From CAYIVF01 sp964366875 (GTDB lineage Bacteria > Patescibacteriota > Minisyncoccia > Minisyncoccales > Staskawiczbacteraceae): 64,000 nucleotides of DNA. Below the pieces are notes generated by a model. That model was given only the letters and a program-made list of their open reading frames with translations. It was not told the origin of the DNA and ran no database searches. Below, one piece after another: positions 33,753-42,259 of this stretch. Location of the stretch: contig CAYIVF010000001.1 in NCBI GenBank assembly GCA_964366875.1, positions 1 through 64,000 on the forward strand. Direction: 5' to 3'. Each line of letters starts with the position of its first letter. Positions within the stretch are counted from its first letter, which is position 1. A program made the translations under genes and the position numbers.

Positions 33753-34508
33753 TCAGAACTTCCGAGTGGACGAGACGCCCAAGAAGTCGTAGGGGGAGTC
33801 ACCCCAGCCGCCGCTGACACCGAGACCCTCCGAATCGAAGCGGCCGACGCTGACACGGCCGCCGCCCGAATCCACAGAGGATGTGCGGACGTAGATGTGC
33901 TCGAACAGCCGTTCGCCAGTAGCCAGGTAGTGGCCGATGATGGTATAGACCATCACTTGAGCACTGGGCACTTCATCGTCCTTGCTGAGCAGTGCCTGCT
34001 GCTCTTGCCAGTTCTGCGAAGTGGAATTGTCCACTGGGGTCTTGCGAACCAACTGCCAAGTAATTTCGCCGTGCTTTTTGGAAAATGACTTCTTGTTATA
34101 GCAGTCCTGATTGTAGAACAATCCCTTGTCCTGCACCTTGCCCCGGATTTCAAGGATCGAGAGCGTGAACACTGCCACGAGCACGTGCGTGTCCTTCGAG
34201 TGCCCGAGCACTGCCTCGGAGAACGGAATCTCCGAAAGAGCTGCGAATTGCTGGCGGATTGGATTGACCCCGAAGTGCTTGATGGCTTTTTCGACTCCGA
34301 AGAAGTTGCGTCCCATAATCTCACGGGCACGCTTCTGACTGGTCGTTGGTTCGAATCCGCCGCTAATGGCAAACTTTGCCAAACGACCGACAAATTCGGG
34401 ATTAGAATTGACCCGAGTGATGACAGCATCGGCATCATCGCCTAGGGCTGTGAGAAACTGGTGCCCGGCAGCGTACACGCTACCACTTTCAATCTGTGTC
34501 CATTTCAT
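33753..34508 (-). CDS. Orphan cassette protein A, GC-rich, unknown
   Basis: A 251-residue soluble protein with an excellent ribosome site (AAAGGAG, 6 bases before ATG) and GC-rich codons. The N-terminal part includes YAAGHQFLTALGDDADAV and FEPTTSQKRAREIMGRNFFG. The C-terminal 45 residues (VRTSSVDSGGGRVSVGRFDS ... SPYDFLGVSSTRKF) are Gly/Ser/aromatic-rich beta-type sequence, comparable in style to the C-terminus of protein B (35328-36203). I do not know a function. Own strong promoter and terminator. Confidence 0.75.
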   Translation of the reverse strand: MKWTQIESGSVYAAGHQFLTALGDDADAVITRVNSNPEFVGRLAKFAISGGFEPTTSQKRAREIMGRNFFGVEKAIKHFGVNPIRQQFAALSEIPFSEAVLGHSKDTHVLVAVFTLSILEIRGKVQDKGLFYNQDCYNKKSFSKKHGEITWQLVRKTPVDNSTSQNWQEQQALLSKDDEVPSAQVMVYTIIGHYLATGERLFEHIYVRTSSVDSGGGRVSVGRFDSEGLGVSGGWGDSPYDFLGVSSTRKF

Positions 34509-34682
34509 GACATTCTCCTTTGCCGTTAACTCTTGCGAGCGATCGGCTCTGGATATTCTGCAAACGTGCAGTTACGGTCTATCTCGGAATGAGACGAGCG
34601 GTTTACCCCTGTTTTTCAGGGACAAAACGCTCGCCTCATATTTCTGAACCATAATTTCAAAGAGCTCCCCTTGTATATTTCT

Positions 34683-34710
34683 ATTATAACAAACCATATG
34701 AAAATGTCAA
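34683..34710 (-). promoter_or_regulatory. Consensus promoter of cassette gene A
   Basis: Minus strand TTGACA (34710-34705), 16-base spacer, TATAAT (34688-34683). Leader of about 165 bases with a GCGAG/CTCGT hairpin region around 34590-34635. Confidence 0.88.
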
Positions 34711-34781
34711 GTTTTTAGAGGCATTTTTTATTTTAATAATTTTTAAAATAATAATTTGTGGTATTATAAAAAATATAAACC

Positions 34782-34931
34782 ATGATGACTCCGTCAAAAA
34801 TACTTTTTTATTTTTGCATTTCATTTATTGTGGGAATATTTTTAGAGTCAATTATTAAAATTCCCTCAATTTTTATTTGGGGGATTTTAATTTTTGCAAC
34901 TTTAATTATTTTTATTTGCCTGCTTTTGTCC
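34782..34931 (+). pseudogene. Duplicated 5' end of comEC
   Basis: The first about 50 codons (MMTPSKILFYFCISFIVGIF ...) match the start of the intact comEC at 36453 nearly base for base (34783-34931 against 36454-36602). The first 75 bases carry about ten changes and the rest is identical. After 34931 the sequence diverges and the frame ends at 35024. A truncated copy left by an insertion or recombination that placed cassette gene B between the two copies. Confidence 0.88.
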
Positions 34932-35024
34932 ATCCTTATCACTGGAAGTAGAGGTTTACTTTCTATATTTGCAGAACTATATCCTCGCATTCCTGTATTT
35001 TATGCAGTAGCACCAAGTTTTTGA

Positions 35025-35220
35025 TGAAACCCAGACCTACTCTAGATAAAAGCAAGCAGTATCTCCTAAATCAGCTCGCTCTCGGAAACCTTAATCGCCA
35101 AGATTCTGGCTGTTTTCTCTTTTAAGAGAGATTTCGGCGTTAGCAATCCTTGAACTGCCAAACATTAGCCTACTTTCGTTTTTTATTATACTAAAAAATA
35201 CAATTATTGGAAGTCAGTGT
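35025..35220. other. Gene-free spacer after the comEC fragment
   Basis: No credible gene. Contains an inverted repeat TTTTCTCTTTTAAGAGAGA at about 35111-35129 and AT-rich sequence. No tRNA-like fold recognised. Confidence 0.4.
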
Positions 35221-35269
35221 AAAAAAAGAAGGGGTTGCTTGCATTGTTAGTGCAAGACAATCCCTTTTT
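35221..35269 (-). terminator. Terminator of cassette gene B
   Basis: Minus strand stem GGGATTGTCTTGCA/TGCAAGCAACCCC with one mismatch, loop of seven bases, followed by TTCTTTTTTT. As with gene A, a CTTGA-rich tract lies between stop codon and stem. Confidence 0.9.
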
Positions 35270-35327
35270 GTCGCCGACTTCAAGAAATCAAGTGTTAATG
35301 GCTCAAGAGAGCCAATGACTCAAGATT

Positions 35328-36203
35328 TCAAGAGTCAGACTGCGGGAGGAAGGCGGAGGCCGAACCATAGCTGCCGTCGGCATTGCTAATCCAGCGCGCG
35401 CCGAACCTGATCTTGCCATCGTCGAACTTGAAGAAAGGCGCGAGCCCGAACTGACCATCACCCCCGTCAGAAAACTCAGCACCAGCGCAGTCGATCCAGA
35501 GATCGTCGTAGTGCTGTAAGCGTTCCGGATGCGTCAGAAGCATGCAGGCGACCGCGAAGGGATCGAGACCGAACTGGTAAGAGCTCATGACCTTGCGTGC
35601 CCTTCGCACGGACTTGCCAGCGTGGAGCTTGCCGAACTGGCAGGCAACAACAAGAATGTCATAGTCCTTCTGCTCGTTGCCGAGCTTGTCAAAGGCTTTG
35701 ACGTTCTTTTGATGCTGACGCAGGTACTGCGGACCAAGCTTGCCCTCGCGGTAGTTGTAGAACTTGCCGTCGCGGGTTTGCTTGATGAGGTCAAGGACCT
35801 TTTGCAGTGCCTCGCCGTAGGTCTGAGCGATCTTCTGCCACCTTGTGATAGCGAACCACCCCTCGGCATTGGCTGGAAGCGGCTGTTCTGCCAGCTTCTC
35901 ATCGGCGAACCCGACGCCCGAAATTAGCTGACGCAGGCGGTTGGTCTGCTCGGTGATGCCCTTGGGCTTGTAGCCCGAGAGGTAGCCGTAGCTGGACCCA
36001 ACCTCCTCGTTGGCGAACTGGTTGGATACCGAGAGCCTCTGAATGGAGGCCACGATGTCGGCTTGGAACACGTCGCCGTTCGCGAAGAGCTTCTGAAGCC
36101 CATCCTTGTCGAGATTGACTTCGGTGAGCGCCTTGTCCCCGGCGTCCTCGACAAACCTTTTGTACTGCTTGACCTGACCGGACGTGATCGACAATGTCGT
36201 CAT
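35328..36203 (-). CDS. Orphan cassette protein B, GC-rich, unknown
   Basis: A 291-residue soluble protein from ATG 36203 (AAAGGAG seven bases upstream). The frame is open to another ATG at 36269 that has AAAGGAGG touching it. N-terminus MTTLSITSGQVKQYKRFVED; a middle helical part; the C-terminal domain DGGDGQFGLAPFFKFDDGKI ... WISNADGSYGSASAFLPQ is rich in Gly, Phe and Ser. Very GC-rich relative to its surroundings. Function unknown. It lies inside the comEC duplication and shares 3' untranslated motifs with gene A. Confidence 0.78.
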   Translation of the reverse strand: MTTLSITSGQVKQYKRFVEDAGDKALTEVNLDKDGLQKLFANGDVFQADIVASIQRLSVSNQFANEEVGSSYGYLSGYKPKGITEQTNRLRQLISGVGFADEKLAEQPLPANAEGWFAITRWQKIAQTYGEALQKVLDLIKQTRDGKFYNYREGKLGPQYLRQHQKNVKAFDKLGNEQKDYDILVVACQFGKLHAGKSVRRARKVMSSYQFGLDPFAVACMLLTHPERLQHYDDLWIDCAGAEFSDGGDGQFGLAPFFKFDDGKIRFGARWISNADGSYGSASAFLPQSDS

Positions 36204-36278
36204 CGTCAAACTCCTTTTTCCTTGAGGAATACACTCGAGATTTCCAGAATTCCGCTGGAACGGACTCATCCTCCTTTA

Positions 36279-36388
36279 AGGCGAGTATTAAAAACACTAA
36301 CATTTAGTCAATATTCTTAATACTCGCCTCAATTTATTCTATTAAAGAACAATACCTATATTATATCGAGAACTAGAGTTTATGTCAA
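36279..36388 (-). promoter_or_regulatory. Promoter and leader hairpin of cassette gene B
   Basis: Minus strand TTGACA (36388-36383), 17-base spacer, TATAAT (36365-36360): a perfect consensus. The leader then forms a perfect 13-bp stem (36317-36329 with 36279-36291, AGGCGAGTATTAA type) before the ribosome site, so expression may be leader-regulated. Confidence 0.88.
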
Positions 36389-36452
36389 GGGGAGCGTATC
36401 AAATTGATAATTATATGATTTGGCACGTTTATGCTATAAAATAATAATAATC

Positions 36453-37904
36453 ATGATAACCCCGTCAAAGATATTATTTTATTTTTGCATTTCATTTATT
36501 GCCGGAATATTTTTAGAGTCAATTATTAAAATTCCCTCAATTTTTATTTGGGGGATTTTAATTTTTGCAACTTTAATTATTTTTATTTGCCTGCTTTTGT
36601 CCAAGCGATCACTCGGACAAGAGAAAGGTTTTATTATTGGCTTCTGCCTGCTGTTTTTAATTTTTGGCATTTTGCGCATGCAGATTTCAGAATTCAATAT
36701 TGCAAGCGATAAGCTGAGCAAATCTAACGGCAAAGGACAAATTGTTTTGACTGGAATTATTTCTAATGAACCGGATATAAGAGACACCTATCAAAAAATA
36801 AAGGTAAAAACTAGAGATAGCACGATTTTAGTAGCAACAAATCGTTATCCTGAATATAAGTATTTAGACAAAATAAAGCTAACGGGAAAGTTGGAGACGC
36901 CCGCAGAAACAGAAGAATTCAGTTATAAAAACTATTTAATAAAAGACGGAATTTATTCTGTGATGAATTTTCCGAAAATTGAAGCGGCGGGCAAAGCTCG
37001 TGGAGGCCCGTCCTCCACGGTTTATGCTGGAATTTTGTTTTTAAAGCAAGGACTAAGAGAAAGTATCCGCCATAATTTTTTACCTCCACAGAGCTTTATA
37101 TTAGAGGGCACTATTTTGGGAGACAATGGAGCTATGAGTAATGATTTAAAAAATAAGTTAAACATTACAGGACTTCGTCACATTATAGCGGTTTCCGGCA
37201 CACACGTAGTTATTTTAGGGTCAATTATAATGTCCCTTTTGTTGGCTATGGGATTTTGGAGAGGGCAGACATTCTATATTGCCATAATTTTTATTTGTTT
37301 ATATGTCGCGCTTACGGGCTTGCCTTCTTCGGGCGTAAGAGCAGGAATTATGGGCGGACTCTATCTTTTAGCCCAAAAATTGGGAAGGCAGAGTTCAGGT
37401 TTAAGGGTGATAGCAATGGCTTGCACAGTAATGCTTTTGATTAACCCCTTGCTTTTACTTTACGATGTCGGCTTCCAGCTTTCTTTTTTAGCAGTAATGG
37501 GCCTTATATATCTAGAACCCTTTTTGAAAAAGATTATGAAAATTAGCATTATTTCAACAACTTTTGCAGCCCAAATCTTTACTTTGCCCATAATGGTTTA
37601 TAACTTCGGCAATATATCTTTTGTTTCGCCCATCACCAATCTTTTGGTTTTGCCTGTTGTTTATTGGCTTATGGTTTTTGGATTTTTATCTTCTTTGTTG
37701 GGAATTGTATCGCAATTTTTAGGCTGGATTTTTTTTATACCTTGCTGGTTTTTGCTCACTTATTTTATAAAAATAATAGATTTTTTTTCTCAGCTGGGGG
37801 CGTTAAAAACGATTGAAAATGTTCACTGGATTTGGCTGTTTATCTCTTATTTACTAATCGGTTTTTCTGTTAGATTTCTTAATAAAAAATATTCCCAATA
37901 TTAA
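36453..37904 (+). CDS. comEC: ComEC/Rec2-family DNA uptake channel protein
   Basis: A 483-residue polytopic protein from ATG 36453; the open frame to 36420 is not used because TATAAAAT occupies that place. Three N-terminal spans, an OB-like soluble part (GQIVLTGIISNEPDIRDTYQ), then the competence domain (HIIAVSGTHVVIL, LTGLPSSGVRAGIM, DVGFQLSFLAVMGLI). The C-terminal metallo-beta-lactamase domain is absent. It forms the inner-membrane channel for single-stranded DNA in transformation. Its 5' end is duplicated upstream at 34782. Confidence 0.93.
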   Translation: MITPSKILFYFCISFIAGIFLESIIKIPSIFIWGILIFATLIIFICLLLSKRSLGQEKGFIIGFCLLFLIFGILRMQISEFNIASDKLSKSNGKGQIVLTGIISNEPDIRDTYQKIKVKTRDSTILVATNRYPEYKYLDKIKLTGKLETPAETEEFSYKNYLIKDGIYSVMNFPKIEAAGKARGGPSSTVYAGILFLKQGLRESIRHNFLPPQSFILEGTILGDNGAMSNDLKNKLNITGLRHIIAVSGTHVVILGSIIMSLLLAMGFWRGQTFYIAIIFICLYVALTGLPSSGVRAGIMGGLYLLAQKLGRQSSGLRVIAMACTVMLLINPLLLLYDVGFQLSFLAVMGLIYLEPFLKKIMKISIISTTFAAQIFTLPIMVYNFGNISFVSPITNLLVLPVVYWLMVFGFLSSLLGIVSQFLGWIFFIPCWFLLTYFIKIIDFFSQLGALKTIENVHWIWLFISYLLIGFSVRFLNKKYSQY

Positions 37905-37935
37905 AATTTTTTAAGAATTAAGGTATAATAAGAAT

Positions 37936-39249
37936 ATGGTAAATGATAGCAAACAAAAGGTTTACCCTGAGCCGAGCCGAAGGGCATGGGTTGTGGCAGC
38001 TGACATGGGTTACGGCCACCAGAGAACTGCATATCCGTTCAGGGATATTGCTTTTGGTTCTAAAATTATTAACGCCAACAACTACGAAGGTATTCCAGAA
38101 AAAGACAAAAAGGTTTGGCACACAAGCAGGTCTTTATATGAGTTTATTTCAAGATTTAAAAGAATTCCGTTGTTGGGCGATGTTATTTTTTTCTTCTTAG
38201 ACAGGTTTCAAAAAATTATTGTCTATTACCCAAAAAGATATATGTCTAAACCTAACTTTAACCTTAAGAGTGTTTTTTATTTTATTAAAAAAGGATGGGG
38301 CAAAGACTTAATTGGCAGACTTAAAAAAAATTCCATTCCGCTGCTGACAACCTTTTTTACGCCCGCTTTTATGGCAGAAGAGTTTGATTATCCCAATGAG
38401 ATATATTGCACAATATGCGATGCTGACGTTAACAGGTCGTGGGTTTCTTTAAAACCAGAAAATAGCAGGATAAAATATTTTGCGCCAAATACATGGGCAA
38501 GAGACAGGCTAAAGCTCTATAACGTGAAACCGGAAAACATTTTCTTTACAGGATACCCTTTGCCCAAAGAAAACATCGGAGAAAACATGGTAATTTTAAA
38601 AAGTGACTTAAAATACAGGCTGGCAAACCTTGATCCTAAACAAAATTATAGAAAATTATACAAACCCTTAATCCAGGATTATTTAGGAGAGCTTCCTCAA
38701 AAATCAGACCACCCTTTAACTATAATGTTTTCTATAGGAGGAGCTGGCGCGCAGAAAGAAGTTTGTCTAAAAGCAATAAACAGTTTAAAAGAGAAAATAA
38801 AAAAAAATAAACTCAGGTTTATTGTCGCCGTAGGAGTAAGGCAAGAGCTTAAAAAATATTTTGCAGAAAACATAAAAGATTTAAAGCTTGACCATGCGGT
38901 GCATATATTATCTGCTCAAACTATTAGTGATTATTTTAAAAAGTTTAACGAAGCTTTGCGGGAAACCGATGTTTTGTGGACAAAGCCGTCTGAACTTTCT
39001 TTTTATGCAGGTCTTGGCATCCCTATAATTATAGCTCCGCCCATCGGCTCTCAAGAAGATTTTAATAAAAGGTGGCTTTTGCACATAGGAGCTGGAATTG
39101 CCCAGGAAAATCCAAAATACACAGACCAGTGGTTTTTTGATTTATTAAACGCCGGAGATTTTGCAGAAATAGCAATGCAGGGTTTTGTTGAAATAGAAAA
39201 GATGGGCACATATAATATTGAAAAAATAATAAACAGCAAGAACTTATGA
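37936..39249 (+). CDS. GT28/MGDG-synthase-like glycosyltransferase
   Basis: A 437-residue GT-B-type protein. The core starts AWVVAADMGYGHQRTA, matching the glycine-rich DMGxGHxR start of MGDG-synthase-like enzymes. The second half has ITIMFSIGGAGAQKE, VLWTKPSELSFYAGLGIPII and APPIGSQEDFNKRW, the acceptor/nucleotide-sugar side. The first 16 residues carry an insert (KVYPEPSRRA) encoded by a short repeat at 37965-37984. TATAAT lies seven bases before the ATG. The next gene overlaps by four bases. Donor and acceptor unknown, probably a glycolipid. Confidence 0.8.
   Translation: MVNDSKQKVYPEPSRRAWVVAADMGYGHQRTAYPFRDIAFGSKIINANNYEGIPEKDKKVWHTSRSLYEFISRFKRIPLLGDVIFFFLDRFQKIIVYYPKRYMSKPNFNLKSVFYFIKKGWGKDLIGRLKKNSIPLLTTFFTPAFMAEEFDYPNEIYCTICDADVNRSWVSLKPENSRIKYFAPNTWARDRLKLYNVKPENIFFTGYPLPKENIGENMVILKSDLKYRLANLDPKQNYRKLYKPLIQDYLGELPQKSDHPLTIMFSIGGAGAQKEVCLKAINSLKEKIKKNKLRFIVAVGVRQELKKYFAENIKDLKLDHAVHILSAQTISDYFKKFNEALRETDVLWTKPSELSFYAGLGIPIIIAPPIGSQEDFNKRWLLHIGAGIAQENPKYTDQWFFDLLNAGDFAEIAMQGFVEIEKMGTYNIEKIINSKNL
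37965..37984. repeat. REP-like repeat inside a glycosyltransferase gene
   Basis: CCCTGAGCCGAGCCGAAGGG, with CCCT/AGGG ends, is in frame and encodes PEPSRR. Repeats of this type are scattered in many bacterial genomes. It lies before the first conserved strand of the enzyme. Confidence 0.6.
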
Positions 39250-40274
39250 ATAAGATAGTTATAGCGACTGATATGTGGCGCCCGGAGGTAAACGGAGTGG
39301 TAAGGGCGATAGAGGGCGTATTGCCTTTTCTTGAAAAGAATAATTTTAAAATTGTGATAATCCACCCGGAACTTTTTTTTACTATGCCCTTTTTCTTTTA
39401 TCCCGATATAAGAATTCCGCTTTTTCCCAAAAAAATCGTTAGAAAAATAATTGAGAAAGAAAAGCCGGATTATATCCATATTGTCACTGAAGGAATGATC
39501 GGATTAGCCGCAAGAGCAATTTGTTTGCAAAAAGGAATTAATTTTACAACTGCATATCACGGCAATATTCCAGACTATATGGAGCACTACATTAAAATAA
39601 GGGTTAGCTTTATTGTAAAATTAGCTTATGCTTATTTCCGCTGGTTTCATAATTCAGCTTCAAAAACTATAGTAAGCACAAAAAGCCTAAAACAAAAATT
39701 GGAAGGGAGGGGTTTTACTAATGTGGCTGTTTGCCCTTTTGGGGTTGACGCTGGTTTATTTGTGAGAAATTTACAATTATCAATACAGAAATATAAAAAC
39801 TTTGTCCCTCCCGTCTTTGTTTATTTTGGCAGGGTCGCTGTAGAAAAAAACATTGAAGAATTTTTAGAATGCAATTTGCCTGGCACGAAACTTGTAATTG
39901 GAGATGGCCCTGCAAGAAAAAAACTTGAAAAAAAATACAAGGGAAAAGCCATATTCATAGGCTGGAAGACAGGAAAAGAACTTGTGGATATGCTTTCTTT
40001 ATGTGATGTTTTTGTTTTTCCATCTAAAACAGACACTTTTGGATTCGTGATAATAGAGGCGCTTGCTTGCGAGCTTCCTGTGGCGGCTCACAATGTTATG
40101 GGGCCCAAAGATATTATTACAAATGGCGTTGATGGATATCTTGATGAAGACCTCAAAAAAGCAGCTCTTTTATGTTTAAATCTTTCAAGAGAAAATTGCC
40201 GGAAAAAGGCTTTAGAGTTTTCTTGGAAATCATCCGCAGAGTCTTTTATTAATAATTTAGTTAAAACTGAGTAA
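39246..40274 (+). CDS. GT4-family glycosyltransferase
   Basis: A 342-residue GT-B enzyme: the N-terminal TDMWRPEVNGVVRAIEG acceptor loop, TAYHGNIPDYM, VCPFGVDAGLF, YFGRVAVEKNIEEFLE, IGDGPARKKLEK and the donor-binding EX7E region FPSKTDTFGFVIIEALACELPVAA. Most similar in layout to glucosyl- or mannosyltransferases acting on lipids. Overlaps the upstream glycosyltransferase by four bases, so the two probably act in sequence on one glycolipid. Confidence 0.9.
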   Translation: MNKIVIATDMWRPEVNGVVRAIEGVLPFLEKNNFKIVIIHPELFFTMPFFFYPDIRIPLFPKKIVRKIIEKEKPDYIHIVTEGMIGLAARAICLQKGINFTTAYHGNIPDYMEHYIKIRVSFIVKLAYAYFRWFHNSASKTIVSTKSLKQKLEGRGFTNVAVCPFGVDAGLFVRNLQLSIQKYKNFVPPVFVYFGRVAVEKNIEEFLECNLPGTKLVIGDGPARKKLEKKYKGKAIFIGWKTGKELVDMLSLCDVFVFPSKTDTFGFVIIEALACELPVAAHNVMGPKDIITNGVDGYLDEDLKKAALLCLNLSRENCRKKALEFSWKSSAESFINNLVKTE

Positions 40275-41288
40275 ATGAAAAAGCTCATTAAAATATCTCT
40301 TTTAGTCGCGATAGTTATAATAACATTAATTTTCGTTGCTTTCTTTTATTTTTTTGTCGGCAAAGCCCCAAAAGCAAAAAATATACTTTGGGGCGTTAAT
40401 TTTTCTCAAATGCAAGCAGAAGCCCTAAGGCTTGATTGGCAAAAAACTTATTTGGCTCTTTTTGACGAATTGGGAGTTAAAAATATAAAACTGCTTACAC
40501 AGTGGGATTGGATTGAGGGCAAAAAAGACGATTATTATTTCAACGATATAGACTGGCAGGTTTCTGAGGCAGAAAAATACGGGGCAAAGCTAATATATGT
40601 AGTGGGCATAAAAACCGGACGGTGGCCCGAATGCCACATACCGTCTTGGGCGCAGGGCCTTTCTAAAAAAGAGCAGCAGACAGAGATTATAAAATACATA
40701 AGGGAAGTTATTTTAAGATATAAAAACAGTAAGGCTATAACGGCCTGGCAGGTTGAAAACGAACCCCTGCTTGTTTTCGGCCAGTGTCCGTGGTATGACA
40801 AGTCTTTTCTAAAAAAGGAAGTTGAGCTGGTAAAGTCTTTAGATGTTACCAGGCCAATAATTATTTCAGATAGCGGTGAGCTGTCATCTTGGTTTAGCGT
40901 AGCTAAGATTGGTGATATTGTAGGCACCACAATATATAGAAAAGCATGGGTTAGTATAACAGACAACCTTGGTTTTTACGGCACATATCCTATTCCCCCC
41001 GTATTTTACTGGCGTAAGGCCCAACTCATAAGCAAAATATTTAATAAAAAAGTAATATCCGTTGAGTTACAAACAGAGCCATGGGCCCAAAGGCCATTTT
41101 ATGATGTTCTTGTAGAAGAACAAGAAAAAACAATGAATTTAAGCCAGTTCAAAAAGAATATTAAATATGCTAAAAACACAGGGCTTGATACTTTTTATCT
41201 TTGGGGAGCAGAATGGTGGTATTGGATGAAGGAAACACAAAATCGTCCAGAGATATGGAATGAAGCTAAAAAGTTGTTTACTAACTAA
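40275..41288 (+). CDS. Membrane-anchored glycoside-hydrolase-like protein
   Basis: A 337-residue protein with an N-terminal signal anchor (residues 5-28) and a TIM-barrel glycosidase-like domain. The acid/base Glu is likely in AWQVENEPLL (NEP motif of clan A), and the nucleophile Glu in VISVELQTEPW. Other barrel strands are ILWGVNFSQMQ, IKLLTQWDWIEG and IIISDSGELSSW. It starts immediately after the GT4 stop. Probably trims or remodels extracellular glycans; the substrate is unknown. Confidence 0.78.
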   Translation: MKKLIKISLLVAIVIITLIFVAFFYFFVGKAPKAKNILWGVNFSQMQAEALRLDWQKTYLALFDELGVKNIKLLTQWDWIEGKKDDYYFNDIDWQVSEAEKYGAKLIYVVGIKTGRWPECHIPSWAQGLSKKEQQTEIIKYIREVILRYKNSKAITAWQVENEPLLVFGQCPWYDKSFLKKEVELVKSLDVTRPIIISDSGELSSWFSVAKIGDIVGTTIYRKAWVSITDNLGFYGTYPIPPVFYWRKAQLISKIFNKKVISVELQTEPWAQRPFYDVLVEEQEKTMNLSQFKKNIKYAKNTGLDTFYLWGAEWWYWMKETQNRPEIWNEAKKLFTN

Positions 41289-41297
41289 AAATTATTT

Positions 41298-41555
41298 ATG
41301 AATATTAAGATTGTAAAAAATAGATATCTGAACGCTTTATTGATTTTATTGCTTTTTTCAGCTATATTGCATGCAGTCCTGCTTTTGTTTTTAGTCTTAA
41401 AAACAAAAGATTTGTACGTCATCAACTATTTTAATATTTTAGGTGTTGGTTATTTTTATCCGAACATATTTAACAGCTTCTTAGGCAACGCCTTTTCAAT
41501 TGTTTCAATAGTAGTAATATATTTGGTCATATTAAAGAAAAACAAGCTAGACTGA
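41298..41555 (+). CDS. Small membrane protein
   Basis: 85 residues with two predicted spans (about 12-34 and 58-79) and a short basic tail. Nine bases after the glycosidase-like gene and four before the GT2 gene, so part of the same operon. No family recognised; it may assist the glycan pathway. Confidence 0.72.
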   Translation: MNIKIVKNRYLNALLILLLFSAILHAVLLLFLVLKTKDLYVINYFNILGVGYFYPNIFNSFLGNAFSIVSIVVIYLVILKKNKLD

Positions 41556-41559
41556 TTGT

Positions 41560-42255
41560 ATGCTGTCTATTATTATTCCGACCTTAAACGAAGAAAAATA
41601 TTTACCCCTGCTTTTAGACTCAATCAAAAAGCAGAACTTTTTTAATTGTGAAATAATTGTTGCTGACGGCGGTTCAAAGGACAAAACCGTTGAAGTTGCA
41701 GAAAAATATGGATGCAAGGTTATAGATGGCGGCTTGCTGTCTAAAGGCAGAAATAATGGTGCAAAGGTAGCCAAAGGCGATACCCTTTTGTTTGTAGACG
41801 CTGATATAGTTTTGCCTCCTGATTTTTTAGACAAAGCTATCAAAGATTTTGATAAAAGAAATTTAGGCATTGCCAGCTTTCTTATCATGCCCCTAAATGG
41901 CAAAAGAATTGATAAGTTTGTCCACCTTTTTTTCAATAAATATTCAGCGTTAATTCAAAAATTTTCACCCCATGTGAACGGAGTAATTTTAGTAAGAAAA
42001 GATGTCCACCAAGCTATCGGCGGATTTGATGAAAAGATTGTGTTTATAGAAGACTATCCTTATGCTAAAGCTGCCAGAAAGCTCACAAAACATGGTTTAA
42101 TAAAAGAAACTTTTTTCACTTCAATGAGACGGTATGATAAAGACGGGAGACTAAATGTATATGTTAAATATTTTTTAGCTGAACTTCACATACTTTTTTT
42201 AGGCCCTATAAGGTCAAATATGTTTAATTACAAATTTAATCATTATAAAGATTAA
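41560..42255 (+). CDS. GT2-family glycosyltransferase
   Basis: A 231-residue GT-A enzyme: IIIPTLNEEKYLPLLLDSI, IIVADGGSKDKT, GRNNGAKVAKGDTLLFVDADI (DxD) and VLVRKDVHQAIGGFDE (acceptor side), with EDYP as the catalytic acidic segment. It transfers a sugar from a nucleotide donor, probably in the same envelope pathway. No C-terminal membrane helices. Confidence 0.9.
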   Translation: MLSIIIPTLNEEKYLPLLLDSIKKQNFFNCEIIVADGGSKDKTVEVAEKYGCKVIDGGLLSKGRNNGAKVAKGDTLLFVDADIVLPPDFLDKAIKDFDKRNLGIASFLIMPLNGKRIDKFVHLFFNKYSALIQKFSPHVNGVILVRKDVHQAIGGFDEKIVFIEDYPYAKAARKLTKHGLIKETFFTSMRRYDKDGRLNVYVKYFLAELHILFLGPIRSNMFNYKFNHYKD

Positions 42256-42259
42256 AACT

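Noticed and set aside
33888..34445. Long overlapping frames on the strand opposite gene A
   Set aside because: They are shadows of the GC-rich gene at 33753-34508, which has its own ribosome site, promoter and terminator on the minus strand.
34782..35024. 80-residue membrane protein
   Set aside because: It is the duplicated start of comEC followed by unrelated sequence, so it is treated as a fragment.
35529..36320. Plus-strand and second minus-strand frames over gene B
   Set aside because: GC-rich codons create long open antisense frames; only 35328-36203 has promoter, ribosome site and terminator.
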